Shown piece by piece: positions 1 through 8,568 of a DNA stretch of 64,000 nucleotides. How positions within the stretch are numbered: position 1 is the stretch's first letter; each line of letters starts with the position of its first letter. The DNA is from Diaphorobacter ruginosibacter (GTDB taxonomy: Bacteria; Pseudomonadota; Gammaproteobacteria; Burkholderiales; Burkholderiaceae_C): positions 2,728,001 to 2,792,000 of the forward strand of contig NZ_CP060714.1 in NCBI RefSeq assembly GCF_014395975.1, in the 5' to 3' direction. A model generated the notes under the pieces. That model ran no database searches, was not told the origin of the DNA, and was given only the letters and a program-made list of their open reading frames with translations. Made by a program: the position numbers and the translations under genes.

Positions 1-378
1 CTCTACTTCCGGCCAGCGATCGCGGAAGGCATCCATGGCGGGCATGAGCCAGTCGAAGCAGGTATGGCATTCGACAACGATGCGCAGTTGCCCGCCGGCC
101 CCCGAGGCAAGCCGCGCCACGTCACGCTCGGCCGACTCCACCAGCGGCAGGGCTGCATCGGCCAGTTCCAGCAGGCGCAGACCCGTGGCTGTGAATTGCG
201 GCGGCACCGATTTGCGCTCGAACAGCGGTGCGCCGTAGCGTTCCTCCAGCAGCTTGACCTGGTGCGACAGTGCCGATTGCGTGAGATTGAGCAGTTGCGC
301 CGAGCGCACCAGGCTGCCGGTATCGCGCAATGCGACCAGGGTTCGCAAATGGCGGATTTCAAGGATGGAACTGAGCAC
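1..378 (-). CDS. metR: LysR-family regulator MetR, N-terminal part (cut by window edge)
   Basis: The reverse strand encodes 126 residues of a LysR-type regulator before the window ends. The first 60 residues form a winged helix-turn-helix (EIRHLRTL at the start, then LTQSALSHQVKLLEER). A following segment with VECHTCFDWLMPAM matches the start of the MetR effector domain (E. coli VECHSCIQWL region). The start is a GTG at 376-378; no ATG is available before an in-frame stop just upstream. It is divergent from metE with 75 bp between start codons, the classic metR-metE arrangement. In enterobacteria MetR activates metE using homocysteine as coactivator; the same role is inferred here. Confidence 0.9.
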   Translation of the reverse strand, partial: MLSSILEIRHLRTLVALRDTGSLVRSAQLLNLTQSALSHQVKLLEERYGAPLFERKSVPPQFTATGLRLLELADAALPLVESAERDVARLASGAGGQLRIVVECHTCFDWLMPAMDAFRDRWPEVE

Positions 379-380
379 TA

Positions 381-393
381 TTAAAAATATTCA
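381..393. promoter_or_regulatory. Putative MetR operator in the metR-metE intergenic region
   Basis: TTAAAAATATTCA matches the MetR consensus TGAA-N5-TTCA with one mismatch in the left half. It lies 2 bp from the metR start and about 60 bp before metE, in the only AT-rich stretch of this intergenic region. The position would suit autoregulation of metR and activation of metE. Identified by pattern only. Confidence 0.45.
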
Positions 394-453
394 AGTTGAT
401 AGGCAATATTTTTCGTTTGAATAATACACGTACCCCGCCGAAGATCGCAGCCC

Positions 454-2796
454 ATGAACACGACAACGACACACATCCTGGGTTTTCCGCGCATGGGCGA
501 GCATCGCGAGCTGAAGTTCGCGCTGGAGAAGTACTGGCGCGGCGAGACCGATGCAGCAGCACTCGAATCCATGGCCTCCGGCCTGCGCAAGCGCCATTGG
601 CAGTTGCAGCGCGATGCTGGGCTGGATCTGGTCACGGTCGGCGATTTCGCCCTCTACGACCATGTCCTGAACCATATCGAGCTGCTGGGCTGCGAGCCCG
701 CGCGCTTCGGCTTCACAGGCCAGGAAGATGATCTGGCGCGCCACTTCACGATGGCACGCGGCGTGGCCAGCGAAGACACGCACTGCGGCTGCAGCCATGC
801 CGCGGGCCACAGCCCCAAAAAGGCGGCTGCACTGGAGATGACCAAATGGTTCGATACCAACTACCACTATCTCGTGCCTGAGTTCGACGCACAGACCGTC
901 TTTCAGCTGAATGCCGAGCGGCTGCTGGCTCAGGTGCGCGAGGCCCGCGCTGCCGGCCACCAGGTCAAGGCCGTGCTGCTGGGCCCGCTGAGCTTCCTGT
1001 GGCTGGGCAAGTCGCACGACGGAACCGACCGGCTCTCGCTGTTGCCCAGGCTGCTGCCGGTCTACACCGATCTCCTGGGACGCCTGCGAGCGGAGGGTGC
1101 GGAGTGGGTGCAGATCGACGAACCGATCCTGGGCCTCGATCTGCCCGACACCTGGCGCCACGCATTCGACAGCACCTACTGGAGGCTCAACCAGTCAGGT
1201 GCCAGGATTTTGCTGGCCACCTATTTCTCCACGCTGGGCGACAACTTGCGCACGGCCTGCCAGCTGCCTTGCGCCGGCCTTCACATCGATGCGGTGCGTG
1301 CGGCGGAAGACCTCGTCGGCGTGCTCGACTGGCTGCCGGCCCACAAGGTGCTGTCGCTGGGCGTGGTCGACGGGCGCAATGTCTGGCGCAGCGATCTGGA
1401 CAAGGCGCTTGCCCTGCTGCACCGAGCGGCCGAGAAGCACCGCGGGGAGCTATGGATCGCACCTTCATGCTCGCTGCTGCATGTGCCATTCAGCCTGGCC
1501 GGTGAATCCAGGCTGGACCCCGAGGTGCGGGACTGGCTCGCGTTTGCCTGCGAGAAGCTGAAGGAGATCACACTGCTCAAGGCTCAGCTGGGCGGCGAGA
1601 TTTCGCCGGCCGTCCAGTGGCAGATCAGCCAGCAGCGCGCCGCCATCCATGCGCGCCGCAGCAGCATCCGCGTGCACAGGCCACAGGTGGCGCAGCGCCT
1701 GGCCGCCAGCGTGCCGGGGGACGACCGGCGGGCCGGAGACTTCCTCAAGCGCCAGCAGGCCCAGCGTGCGCACCTGCAACTGCCGCTGCTTCCGACCACG
1801 ACCATCGGCTCCTTTCCGCAGACAGCCGATATCCGCGCCGCGCGCGCCGCCTTCAAGCGTGGCGAGCTGGACGCCACAGGTTACCGCGCTGCGATGCAAA
1901 AGGAGATCGAGCTCGCCGTACGCAAGCAGGAGGCACTCGATATCGATGTCCTGGTACACGGCGAAGCCGAACGCAACGACATGGTCGAATACTTCGGCGA
2001 GCAGCTCGAAGGCTTCAGCTTCACCAGCAACGGCTGGGTCCAGTCGTATGGCTCCCGCTGCGTGAAGCCGCCCATCATCCATGGCGACGTGCAGCGCCCC
2101 GCACCGATGACGGTGGAGTGGACCCGCTACGCCCAAAGCCTGACGAACCGCCCCATGAAGGGCATGCTGACAGGACCGGTCACCATCCTGCAATGGTCCT
2201 TCGTGCGCGACGACCAGCCGCGTGCGCTCACCTGCGAACAGATTGCCTGGGCGATCCGCGACGAAGTGGTCGACCTCGAGAAGGCTGGCATCGCGGTCAT
2301 CCAGATCGACGAGCCCGCCCTGCGCGAAGGCCTGCCGCTGCGCCGTGCCGCGTGGCAGAGCTATCTCGACGGCGCCACGCGTGCCTTCCGCATCTCGGCC
2401 GGCGGCGTACAGGATGCCACGCAGATCCACACGCACATGTGCTATGCCGAGTTCAACGACATCCTTCCCGCGATCGCGGCGCTGGATGCCGATGTGATCA
2501 CGATCGAGACCAGCCGCTCCGCCATGGAGCTGCTGCGCGGGTTCGGCGAGTTCCGCTACCCCAACGAGATCGGGCCGGGGGTCTACGACATCCACTCGCC
2601 GAACGTGCCGACACAGCAGGCCGTGGAAAAGCTGCTGCGCAAGGCGATGGAGGTTGTGCCAGTCGCGCACCTCTGGGTGAATCCGGACTGCGGCCTCAAG
2701 ACGCGCGGCTGGGCCGAGACCGAGGCGGCGCTGGCGCACATGGTGGCCGCAGCCAAGGCGCTGCGCGTCGAGCTGCAGGAAGAACAGGCGGCCTGA
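454..2796 (+). CDS. metE: Cobalamin-independent methionine synthase MetE
   Basis: 780 residues, slightly longer than E. coli MetE. It transfers the methyl group of 5-methyltetrahydropteroyltri-glutamate to homocysteine in the cytoplasm, the last step of methionine synthesis. All zinc ligands are present at a constant offset of +20 from E. coli: His661 and Cys663 in IHTHMCYAEF, Glu685 in ITIETSRS, and Cys746 in VNPDCGLKTR. The N-terminal half (FPRMGEHRELKFALEKYW) and the catalytic half (HGEAERNDMVEYFGEQLEGF) are both complete. The ATG at 454 gives the expected N-terminus. The divergent metR and the intervening MetR-like site suggest homocysteine-dependent activation. Confidence 0.97.
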   Translation: MNTTTTHILGFPRMGEHRELKFALEKYWRGETDAAALESMASGLRKRHWQLQRDAGLDLVTVGDFALYDHVLNHIELLGCEPARFGFTGQEDDLARHFTMARGVASEDTHCGCSHAAGHSPKKAAALEMTKWFDTNYHYLVPEFDAQTVFQLNAERLLAQVREARAAGHQVKAVLLGPLSFLWLGKSHDGTDRLSLLPRLLPVYTDLLGRLRAEGAEWVQIDEPILGLDLPDTWRHAFDSTYWRLNQSGARILLATYFSTLGDNLRTACQLPCAGLHIDAVRAAEDLVGVLDWLPAHKVLSLGVVDGRNVWRSDLDKALALLHRAAEKHRGELWIAPSCSLLHVPFSLAGESRLDPEVRDWLAFACEKLKEITLLKAQLGGEISPAVQWQISQQRAAIHARRSSIRVHRPQVAQRLAASVPGDDRRAGDFLKRQQAQRAHLQLPLLPTTTIGSFPQTADIRAARAAFKRGELDATGYRAAMQKEIELAVRKQEALDIDVLVHGEAERNDMVEYFGEQLEGFSFTSNGWVQSYGSRCVKPPIIHGDVQRPAPMTVEWTRYAQSLTNRPMKGMLTGPVTILQWSFVRDDQPRALTCEQIAWAIRDEVVDLEKAGIAVIQIDEPALREGLPLRRAAWQSYLDGATRAFRISAGGVQDATQIHTHMCYAEFNDILPAIAALDADVITIETSRSAMELLRGFGEFRYPNEIGPGVYDIHSPNVPTQQAVEKLLRKAMEVVPVAHLWVNPDCGLKTRGWAETEAALAHMVAAAKALRVELQEEQAA

Positions 2797-2863
2797 GACC
2801 TGACTGAGAGCGCGATGGCGGCCTCCACGCAAGTGTGCATGGTGCATGGCACCGATAGGGACT

Positions 2864-3385
2864 ATGCTTTCGCACATGTCCACATCGACACCGAAGAAGA
2901 CCCTGCTCATCGTCTACCACTCCATGACCGGCGGAACACGCCAGATGGCCGAGGCCGCACGCGATGCGGCCACGGGAGAAGACGAGGTGCAGGTATGCCT
3001 GATGCACGCATCCGAGGCACAGCCCGGTGATGTGCTGGCCGCCGACGGCTATATCTTCGCCACACCGGAAAACCTGGCCGCGATCAGCGGCCAGATGAAG
3101 GACTTCTTCGACCGCTGCTACTACCCCGCGCTCGACCGGATCAACGGCCGCCCCTACCTCACACTGATCTGCGCGGGAAGCGACGGAAGCAATGCCGCCC
3201 GCCAGATCGACCGCATCGCAACCGGCTGGCGCCTCAGGACCGTCGCCGAGCCGCTGATCATCTGCACGCACGCGCAGACGCCCGAAGCGATCCTCGCGCC
3301 CAAGCAGATCGCCGAGGACGACCTCCAGAATTGCCGGGCGCTGGCCGCATCGCTGGCGGCGGGACTTGCGCTCGGCATATTCTGA
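2864..3385 (+). CDS. Flavodoxin-family / NAD(P)H-dependent FMN reductase-like protein
   Basis: About 170 residues. The N-terminal strand and phosphate-binding loop, LLIVYHSMTGGTRQMAEAA, are a flavodoxin-type FMN site (S-x-T-G-G-T). ATPENLAAISGQMKDFFDR is the second flavin-binding loop seen in WrbA/flavodoxin-like families. No partner gene indicates the electron donor or acceptor. The start is uncertain: in-frame ATGs lie at 2846, 2864 and 2876, none with a strong ribosome-binding site; homologues usually begin close to KKTLLIVYHS, which favours 2864 or 2876. It follows metE by 67-80 bp on the same strand and may be co-transcribed. Confidence 0.75.
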   Translation: MLSHMSTSTPKKTLLIVYHSMTGGTRQMAEAARDAATGEDEVQVCLMHASEAQPGDVLAADGYIFATPENLAAISGQMKDFFDRCYYPALDRINGRPYLTLICAGSDGSNAARQIDRIATGWRLRTVAEPLIICTHAQTPEAILAPKQIAEDDLQNCRALAASLAAGLALGIF

Positions 3386-3471
3386 GACCCATCACAAATG
3401 CTCGGGATTGATCGCGAGTCCCCAGATGACAGCCTGCGCAGCGTGCGCCCACCTTGAACTGTTCACTTCAA

Positions 3472-3564
3472 TGCTGAGATGGCCCCTCAGACACGACGCA
3501 AAGGCGAAGCCAGTACAAGCGTACGGCAAGCCTTTGCAACAAAGTATGAGGGGCCATATCAGCA
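3472..3564. repeat. 93-bp nested inverted-repeat element (MITE-like, IS21-type ends)
   Basis: The outer arms are 3472-3489 (TGCTGAGATGGCCCCTCA) and 3547-3564, its reverse complement with one mismatch (17 of 18). Inside, 3498-3505 (GCAAAGGC) pairs perfectly with 3530-3537. The element begins TG and ends CA. The TG-x-TGA start followed by a CCCC block resembles ends of IS21-family insertion sequences. No transposase is present and no clear target-site duplication flanks it. It fills most of the gap between the flavodoxin-like gene and the HxlR gene. It is either a miniature non-autonomous element or the collapsed remnant of an IS. Confidence 0.6.
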
Positions 3565-3648
3565 CCTCCACACGAAAACTCTCACCGTAAGCACAGCGCC
3601 CCATTCGTCACGCGCCCCAAAAGACCCGGTATTCCACCAGGAATCCAG

Positions 3649-4005
3649 TCAATCACACACCGCGAATGCTTCCTCTCGCTGCTCTGCCTGCTGCGCATAA
3701 CGGATGCCCCAGGCACGCATCGCCTTGAGCACGGGTGCAAGCGACAGGCCGAGCTCGGTGAGCTCATAGTCCACGCGTGGGGGTACCTCGGCATGCACCG
3801 TACGCTGCACGATGCCGTCGGCCTCGAGCTCTCGCAATTGCAGGGTGAGCATGCGCTGGGTGACGGAGGGAATCTCGCGGCTGAGCTCCATGAAGCGCAG
3901 CTTCCGCTGCATCAGCTTGAAGATGATGATGGGCTTCCAGGTGCCGCCCATCACCGAGAGCGTGACCTCCACCGAGCAACCGCTCTTGCTGTTCAGACGT
4001 TTCAT
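3649..4005 (-). CDS. HxlR-family transcriptional regulator
   Basis: 118 residues forming a single HxlR winged-helix domain. CSVEVTLSVMGGTWKPIIIF near the N-terminus, then LRFMELSREIPSVTQRMLTLQLRELE and the wing PPRVDYELTELG, are family hallmarks. The conserved N-terminal Cys (residue 10) is present; in thiol- or quinone-sensing members this residue is the sensor. It is divergent from the dehydrogenase at 4180 with 174 bp between, so it probably regulates that gene and itself. A short dyad, GACA-AATA-TGTC at 4048-4059, lies in the shared promoter region. Confidence 0.92.
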   Translation of the reverse strand: MKRLNSKSGCSVEVTLSVMGGTWKPIIIFKLMQRKLRFMELSREIPSVTQRMLTLQLRELEADGIVQRTVHAEVPPRVDYELTELGLSLAPVLKAMRAWGIRYAQQAEQREEAFAVCD

Positions 4006-4179
4006 GCACGTTGCTCCAATGAGGTACTTACATTTTTAATACTGGCCGACAAATATGTCAGTTCTTGGATTTTCCAAGCTTACTGCGCATGATGCCCGCA
4101 TGCACGCCGGCTGCGGAAAGCCCCGTGCACATGGAGCGCTCCGAGCGCTCACCCCATCCACAGAACAGGAACACAGAAC

Positions 4180-5187
4180 ATGAAGGCCATTCAACTGCAA
4201 AGCCCCGGCGGACTCGACAGGCTCAAGCTGGTGCAACTGCCCGACCCGGCGGCCCCGGGGGTGGGAGAAATCCAGGTGCGCGTGCACGCCAGCTCGCTCA
4301 ACTACCACGACCTGGGCGTGGTGCTCGGCAAGCCGGGCGTTGCCGACGGCCTCGTGCCGATGGCGGATGGCGCCGGCGTGGTGACCGCTGTCGGCAGCGG
4401 CGTGACGGAGTTCCAGCCCGGCGACCATGTGGTCTCGTGCTTCTTCCCCACCTGGCAGGCCGGCCGTGCGCTGCTGGCGGATTTCGTCACCGTTCCGGGT
4501 GATGGAATCGACGGCTTCGCGCGCGAACTGGTGAACGCACCCACCACATCATTCACGCTGGCTCCCAAGGGCTATACGCACGAGGAGGCTGCCACACTGA
4601 CCACGGCGGGACTCACCGCCTGGCGCGCCCTGGTGATCGACGCGGGCCTGCAGGCGGGCGACACGGTGCTGGTGCTGGGCACCGGCGGTGTCTCCATCTT
4701 CGCGCTGCAGATGGCACTGTCGATGGGTGCCCGTGTGATCGCCACCACCTCGTCGGCTGCCAAGGAGCAGCAGTTGCGGGACATGGGTGCGAGCGCCGTG
4801 ATCAACTATCGCGACAACCCGCAATGGGGGGACGAAGTGCTGAAGCTCACCGGCGGACGCGGGGCCGACATCGTGGTGGAAGTGGGCGGACCCAGCACCC
4901 TGCCGCAGTCGATCCGCGCGTGCCGCATCGGCGGCCACATCGCGCTGATGGGCGTGCTCACCGGCTTCAAGGGCGACATTCCCACCGTGGAACTCATGCG
5001 CAAGCAGCAGACGCTGCAGGGCCTGATCGTCGGCAGCCGCCAGGACCAGCAGGACATGGTGCGCGCGCTCGAGAACTTCGACTGGAAGCCCGTGATCGAC
5101 AGCAGCTACCCACTCGAGAAGATCGCCGATGCATTCGAGCACCAGAAGGCGGGAAGGCATTTCGGCAAGGTTTGCCTGAGCTTCTGA
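4180..5187 (+). CDS. Zinc-independent medium-chain alcohol dehydrogenase / quinone reductase-like
   Basis: 335 residues of the medium-chain dehydrogenase/reductase superfamily. A GroES-like N-terminal domain (about 1-120) contains SSLNYHDLGVVLGKP. A Rossmann NAD(P)-binding domain follows with VLVLGTGGVSIFALQMA. The catalytic and structural zinc-ligand cysteine clusters of classical alcohol dehydrogenases are missing, so a zinc-free quinone oxidoreductase or enoyl reductase chemistry is more likely. It is divergent from an HxlR regulator; HxlR-MDR pairs are often inducible by electrophiles or quinones, which is inference here. The exact substrate cannot be read from sequence. Confidence 0.85.
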   Translation: MKAIQLQSPGGLDRLKLVQLPDPAAPGVGEIQVRVHASSLNYHDLGVVLGKPGVADGLVPMADGAGVVTAVGSGVTEFQPGDHVVSCFFPTWQAGRALLADFVTVPGDGIDGFARELVNAPTTSFTLAPKGYTHEEAATLTTAGLTAWRALVIDAGLQAGDTVLVLGTGGVSIFALQMALSMGARVIATTSSAAKEQQLRDMGASAVINYRDNPQWGDEVLKLTGGRGADIVVEVGGPSTLPQSIRACRIGGHIALMGVLTGFKGDIPTVELMRKQQTLQGLIVGSRQDQQDMVRALENFDWKPVIDSSYPLEKIADAFEHQKAGRHFGKVCLSF

Positions 5188-5210
5188 CGCGAACATGCAC
5201 ACCGGGGCCC

Positions 5211-6098
5211 CTAATCTATCTGAACCCCGGGAAGCAGCTCCATGCCGAGACGCGCTTCCAGCTCGCCATAGCTGATGGGCCTGCCGGCTTTCCCCTGCTC
5301 GGAGTTCTCCTGCCAATGTGCCCAGGCTCGGTGTGTGCTCGCGTCATACACCAGCTTGAACAGATGGGCGGGCACCGCCACGCCGCCCGAGCCTATCTTC
5401 TGCGTTCTGGCCGAATACACCGGCCCGGTGATCACGTAGACATCACCGCGCGCGCGCATCACGTAGCTGCGCGTGTCCTTCTCGATCCTCGCCCACGGGC
5501 CGCTGTTGTGCCTGGGATTCTGAGGAACCATGTTGGCAAGGCTGAAGCTCTGCGCCATCGCGTCCGCCGTCGGCATGTCGGCCGCAGGTGCCATGTGGCC
5601 GCGTGCGAAGCCCGAGCCGCTGTAGTCGGAGAGTTCCGAACGTTCCGCGCCGGGCAGGCGCGCGTCGGCAAAGAAGCGGTCGGTGCGCGCCAGGCCCTGC
5701 GCCTGCTGCAGCGACTGGCGGTTCAGGCGCTCCGCGACGAACACCGGCGTGCGTGTGCTCCCATTGTGCAGAATTGCAAATGATTTGTAACAAAGTTCCC
5801 TGAGCCGAGGTGCGCTCTGCACGCGCGGGGCGATGCCGCCCGCGAAGAACTGCGGGCAGCCCTGGAACCCGGTGGCGTGCGATGGCGGCGAGGTGCTCGG
5901 CGAGGACACCGTGCCGGAGGGTGGCCCTGGCTGCTGCCAGCCATCGAGCAACGGCCCCAGGCTGCAGCTGGAGAGCTGGCTGGCGAGCGCACCCGAGGAC
6001 AGCAGCCACAGGCACAGTCGGCGGATTCTGGAGGAAAGGGTCGCAACGGAAGCAGCGTTGCGCTTGCGAGGCTTCTTCTTTTTGTTCTTGGCAGTCAT
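5211..6098 (-). CDS. DNA/RNA non-specific endonuclease (NUC1 family), predicted lipoprotein
   Basis: 295 residues. A lysine/arginine-rich N-terminus is followed by a hydrophobic segment and a lipobox LSSC with Cys45, predicting lipid-anchored export. A Ser/Pro-rich linker (about 50-75) leads to a beta-beta-alpha-metal nuclease domain. The motif reads FARGHMAPAAD with the general-base His168; the family usually has DRGH, so the Asp is Ala here (residue 165). The metal-binding Asn region FSLANMVPQNPRHN follows. The protein would degrade nucleic acid in the periplasm or at the surface. It is a single-gene unit convergent with the dehydrogenase. Confidence 0.85.
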   Translation of the reverse strand: MTAKNKKKKPRKRNAASVATLSSRIRRLCLWLLSSGALASQLSSCSLGPLLDGWQQPGPPSGTVSSPSTSPPSHATGFQGCPQFFAGGIAPRVQSAPRLRELCYKSFAILHNGSTRTPVFVAERLNRQSLQQAQGLARTDRFFADARLPGAERSELSDYSGSGFARGHMAPAADMPTADAMAQSFSLANMVPQNPRHNSGPWARIEKDTRSYVMRARGDVYVITGPVYSARTQKIGSGGVAVPAHLFKLVYDASTHRAWAHWQENSEQGKAGRPISYGELEARLGMELLPGVQID

Positions 6099-6360
6099 TC
6101 GACTGCGAGTTTATAGCCAGCTGAGCCTCAAAAAATAGAACAGATAGTCATCTCGCTCATACCGCGGATCCCTTTCTGACAGCATGTTACGTATTGGATA
6201 CGCAGAAACCGCCCCCTGGTACGGACGGGTTATCATCGCCATACACAACCTGCGTTACCATCGGCGTCCCGCGCGGGCCATTATTCAATGGTGCATTTCT
6301 TCAATAATTATTATTCCAATCGAATTTTCAAATAATGCCCCACATAATAGGAATGCTTGA

Positions 6361-7188
6361 ATGAACCCTCATGCAAGCAAATCAATTTCACCACTAGAAC
6401 TGGTGAAATCAATAATAAGAAATAGAACCCTCATTCAAGGGTTGGTCAAGCGCGAAATCATTGGCCGCTATCGCGGCTCGTTCATGGGACTGCTGTGGTC
6501 CTTTTTCAACCCGCTGCTCATGCTGGCGGTCTACACCTTTGTTTTCAGTGTGGTTTTCAAGGCCCGCTGGGTCGGAGGCATCGGTTCCAAGACCGAATTT
6601 GCAATGGTTCTGTTTGCTGGGTTGACCGCATTCAACCTCTTTTCGGAGGGCCTGCTGCGCGGCCCTTCCCTGATTCTCGGCAACGCCAATTATGTAAAGA
6701 AGGTCATTTTCCCGCTGGAAATTCTTCCGGTGGTCGTCCTGGGTTCGGCCTTTTTCCATTTTCTCATCAGCTTCGCTGCGTGGCTGATTTTCTACTGCCT
6801 GCTGCTGGGTGCGCCACCGCTGACGATTTTCCAGTTGCCGCTGATCCTGCTACCCCTGGTGTTGATGTCGCTCGGGCTTTCGTGGCTGCTCGCGTCGCTG
6901 GGTGTGTTCCTTCGCGATATCGGGCAGATCATCGGCGTGCTGACCATGGTGCTCATGTACGTGACTCCCATCTTCTATCCGGTTGCCGCACTCCCTGAGA
7001 ACTATCAATTCTTGATGCACCTCAATCCTCTGACCGCCAGCATCGAACAGGTGCGCAACGCCATGATCTTCGGCCACCCCCTGGATTGGTCCGGATGGCT
7101 GCGGCAGCTGGCGCTTGGCGCCGCAGTGGCGTGGCTCGGCTTCGCATGGTTCCAGAAGACTCGAAAGGCCTTTGCAGATGTCGTCTGA
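6361..7188 (+). CDS. wzm: ABC-2 type polysaccharide exporter permease (Wzm)
   Basis: 275 residues with about six membrane segments and the ABC-2 polysaccharide signature REIIGRYRGSFMGLLWSFFNPLLMLAVY. With Wzt it forms the inner-membrane channel that exports undecaprenyl-linked polysaccharide. It is first in a run of six plus-strand genes with gaps of 27 bp or less. The preceding 260 bp and its first 30 codons are strikingly AT-rich compared with the rest of the window, including rare AATA/AGA codons, which fits a transferred polysaccharide locus. A weak AGGA lies about 9 nt before the ATG. The stop overlaps the wzt start by 11 bp. Confidence 0.93.
   Translation: MNPHASKSISPLELVKSIIRNRTLIQGLVKREIIGRYRGSFMGLLWSFFNPLLMLAVYTFVFSVVFKARWVGGIGSKTEFAMVLFAGLTAFNLFSEGLLRGPSLILGNANYVKKVIFPLEILPVVVLGSAFFHFLISFAAWLIFYCLLLGAPPLTIFQLPLILLPLVLMSLGLSWLLASLGVFLRDIGQIIGVLTMVLMYVTPIFYPVAALPENYQFLMHLNPLTASIEQVRNAMIFGHPLDWSGWLRQLALGAAVAWLGFAWFQKTRKAFADVV
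6385..6409. repeat. 9-bp inverted repeat within the first codons of wzm
   Basis: ATTTCACCA (6385-6393) and TGGTGAAAT (6401-6409) are perfect complements separated by seven bases. They lie 24-48 nt inside the wzm coding sequence. The mRNA could fold here just downstream of the ribosome-binding site, or the dyad could be a protein-binding site. No function is known. Confidence 0.5.
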
Positions 7189-8554
7189 ACTCGCGATCAG
7201 CATTCAGGGGCTGAGCAAGTGCTACCAGATCTACGGCCAGCCGCGCGACCGGCTCAAGCAGATGCTGCTGCCTCGCCTGCAGCGCTGGACAGCGCGTACG
7301 CCCCGGCGCTACTACGATGAATTCTGGGCGCTGAAGAACATCTCGTTCGACATCCGGCGCGGCGAGGCCGTGGGCATCGTCGGGCGCAATGGCAGCGGCA
7401 AGTCCACGCTGCTGCAACTGATCTGCGGCACGCTCACGCCCACCATGGGCACTGTGGAGACCCGCGGACGCATCGCCGCGCTGCTGGAACTGGGCTCGGG
7501 CTTCAACCCCGAGTTCACCGGACGCGAGAACGTCTACCTCAACGGCGCCATCCTGGGCATCGGCAAGGAACAGCTCGACCAAGTCTTCGAGCGCATCGTC
7601 CGGTTCGCGGACATCGGGGACCATCTGGACCAGCCGGTGAAGACCTACTCCAGCGGCATGTTCGTGCGCCTGGCGTTCGCCGTGCAGATGCACCTGGATC
7701 CCGAGATCCTGATCGTCGACGAAGCCCTGTCCGTGGGCGACCAATTCTTCCAGGCCAAGTGCTACGCGGCCATCCGCACGATGATGGACAACGGCACGAC
7801 CGTGCTGTTCGTCTCGCACTCGGCTGCAACGGTCAAGGCACTGTGTCCCCGCGCGGTGCTGCTGAGCCACGGCGAGCTGATCGTCGACGGCCCCGCGAGC
7901 AAGGTGCTCGATCGCTACTTCGTTCTGGGATCGCTCGAAGCAAACGCGGGCAGTTCGGCACCCACTGCCCTGGTCGCTCCCGACGATGATCTCGATCTTG
8001 ACGCCGTGGCTGACGCCGCTGCCGCCCCCTCCTCAGAAACCATGCATGCCGGCGGGAATGCGTCCGCCGCGCAGGTGGTCTCAGCCCTTCAGCCGCCATT
8101 CGAGCGCCGCGTCTCGCACCGCGTGGGCTCGGGCCAGGCAAGGTATGTGGAGTGCCGCGTGATGGCCGGAGCGGATGAAGCCATCTTCGTGGAAACCGGC
8201 GCCACGCTGCGCGTGCAGGCCGTGCTCGACGTCATCGAGGACTGTCCGCAGGAAGGCGAGGTCGGCATGGTCGTCAGCACCACCGAAGGGGTCGAACTGT
8301 TTGCCATCAACTCGTTCTTCCATGGCGCCCGCGTTCCGGCCATGAAGGCCGGAGAGAAGCATGTGGTCGAGTTCGAATTCGTCTCGCCGCTCTCCAGCGG
8401 GGCCAGGTACCGCATCGATCTCGGCTACCGCATGCCCGTGCAGGGCGAGTACGTCGACAAGGTGTTTGCCGCGGCCGGCTTCAGCGTGGCCAACCAGGGC
8501 GATCGCATCATCCCCCTGCTCTTCGACGTACCGGGAAAGATCACCGTCGCGTGA
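7178..8554 (+). CDS. wzt: ABC exporter ATPase with C-terminal carbohydrate-binding-type extension (Wzt)
   Basis: 458 residues. The ATPase domain (1-250) has Walker A GRNGSGKST (69-77), signature YSSGM (157-161), Walker B ILIVDE (177-182) and H-loop His214. An acidic, alanine-rich linker (about 255-300) leads to a C-terminal domain (about 310-458) of the Wzt_C type. In E. coli O8/O9a this domain binds the capped non-reducing end of the finished O-polysaccharide and couples chain termination to export. Its presence here predicts recognition of a terminal modification, consistent with the methyltransferase and kinase-like genes that follow. The ATG at 7178 overlaps wzm; an upstream in-frame start lies inside wzm. 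Confidence 0.93.
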   Translation: MSSELAISIQGLSKCYQIYGQPRDRLKQMLLPRLQRWTARTPRRYYDEFWALKNISFDIRRGEAVGIVGRNGSGKSTLLQLICGTLTPTMGTVETRGRIAALLELGSGFNPEFTGRENVYLNGAILGIGKEQLDQVFERIVRFADIGDHLDQPVKTYSSGMFVRLAFAVQMHLDPEILIVDEALSVGDQFFQAKCYAAIRTMMDNGTTVLFVSHSAATVKALCPRAVLLSHGELIVDGPASKVLDRYFVLGSLEANAGSSAPTALVAPDDDLDLDAVADAAAAPSSETMHAGGNASAAQVVSALQPPFERRVSHRVGSGQARYVECRVMAGADEAIFVETGATLRVQAVLDVIEDCPQEGEVGMVVSTTEGVELFAINSFFHGARVPAMKAGEKHVVEFEFVSPLSSGARYRIDLGYRMPVQGEYVDKVFAAAGFSVANQGDRIIPLLFDVPGKITVA

Positions 8555-8568
8555 GCTCCACAAGACCC

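Noticed and set aside
1465..2910. Long open frame (481 codons) antisense to metE
   Set aside because: GC-rich codon bias makes long antisense frames common; metE on the other strand has all catalytic residues and the antisense translation matches no family.
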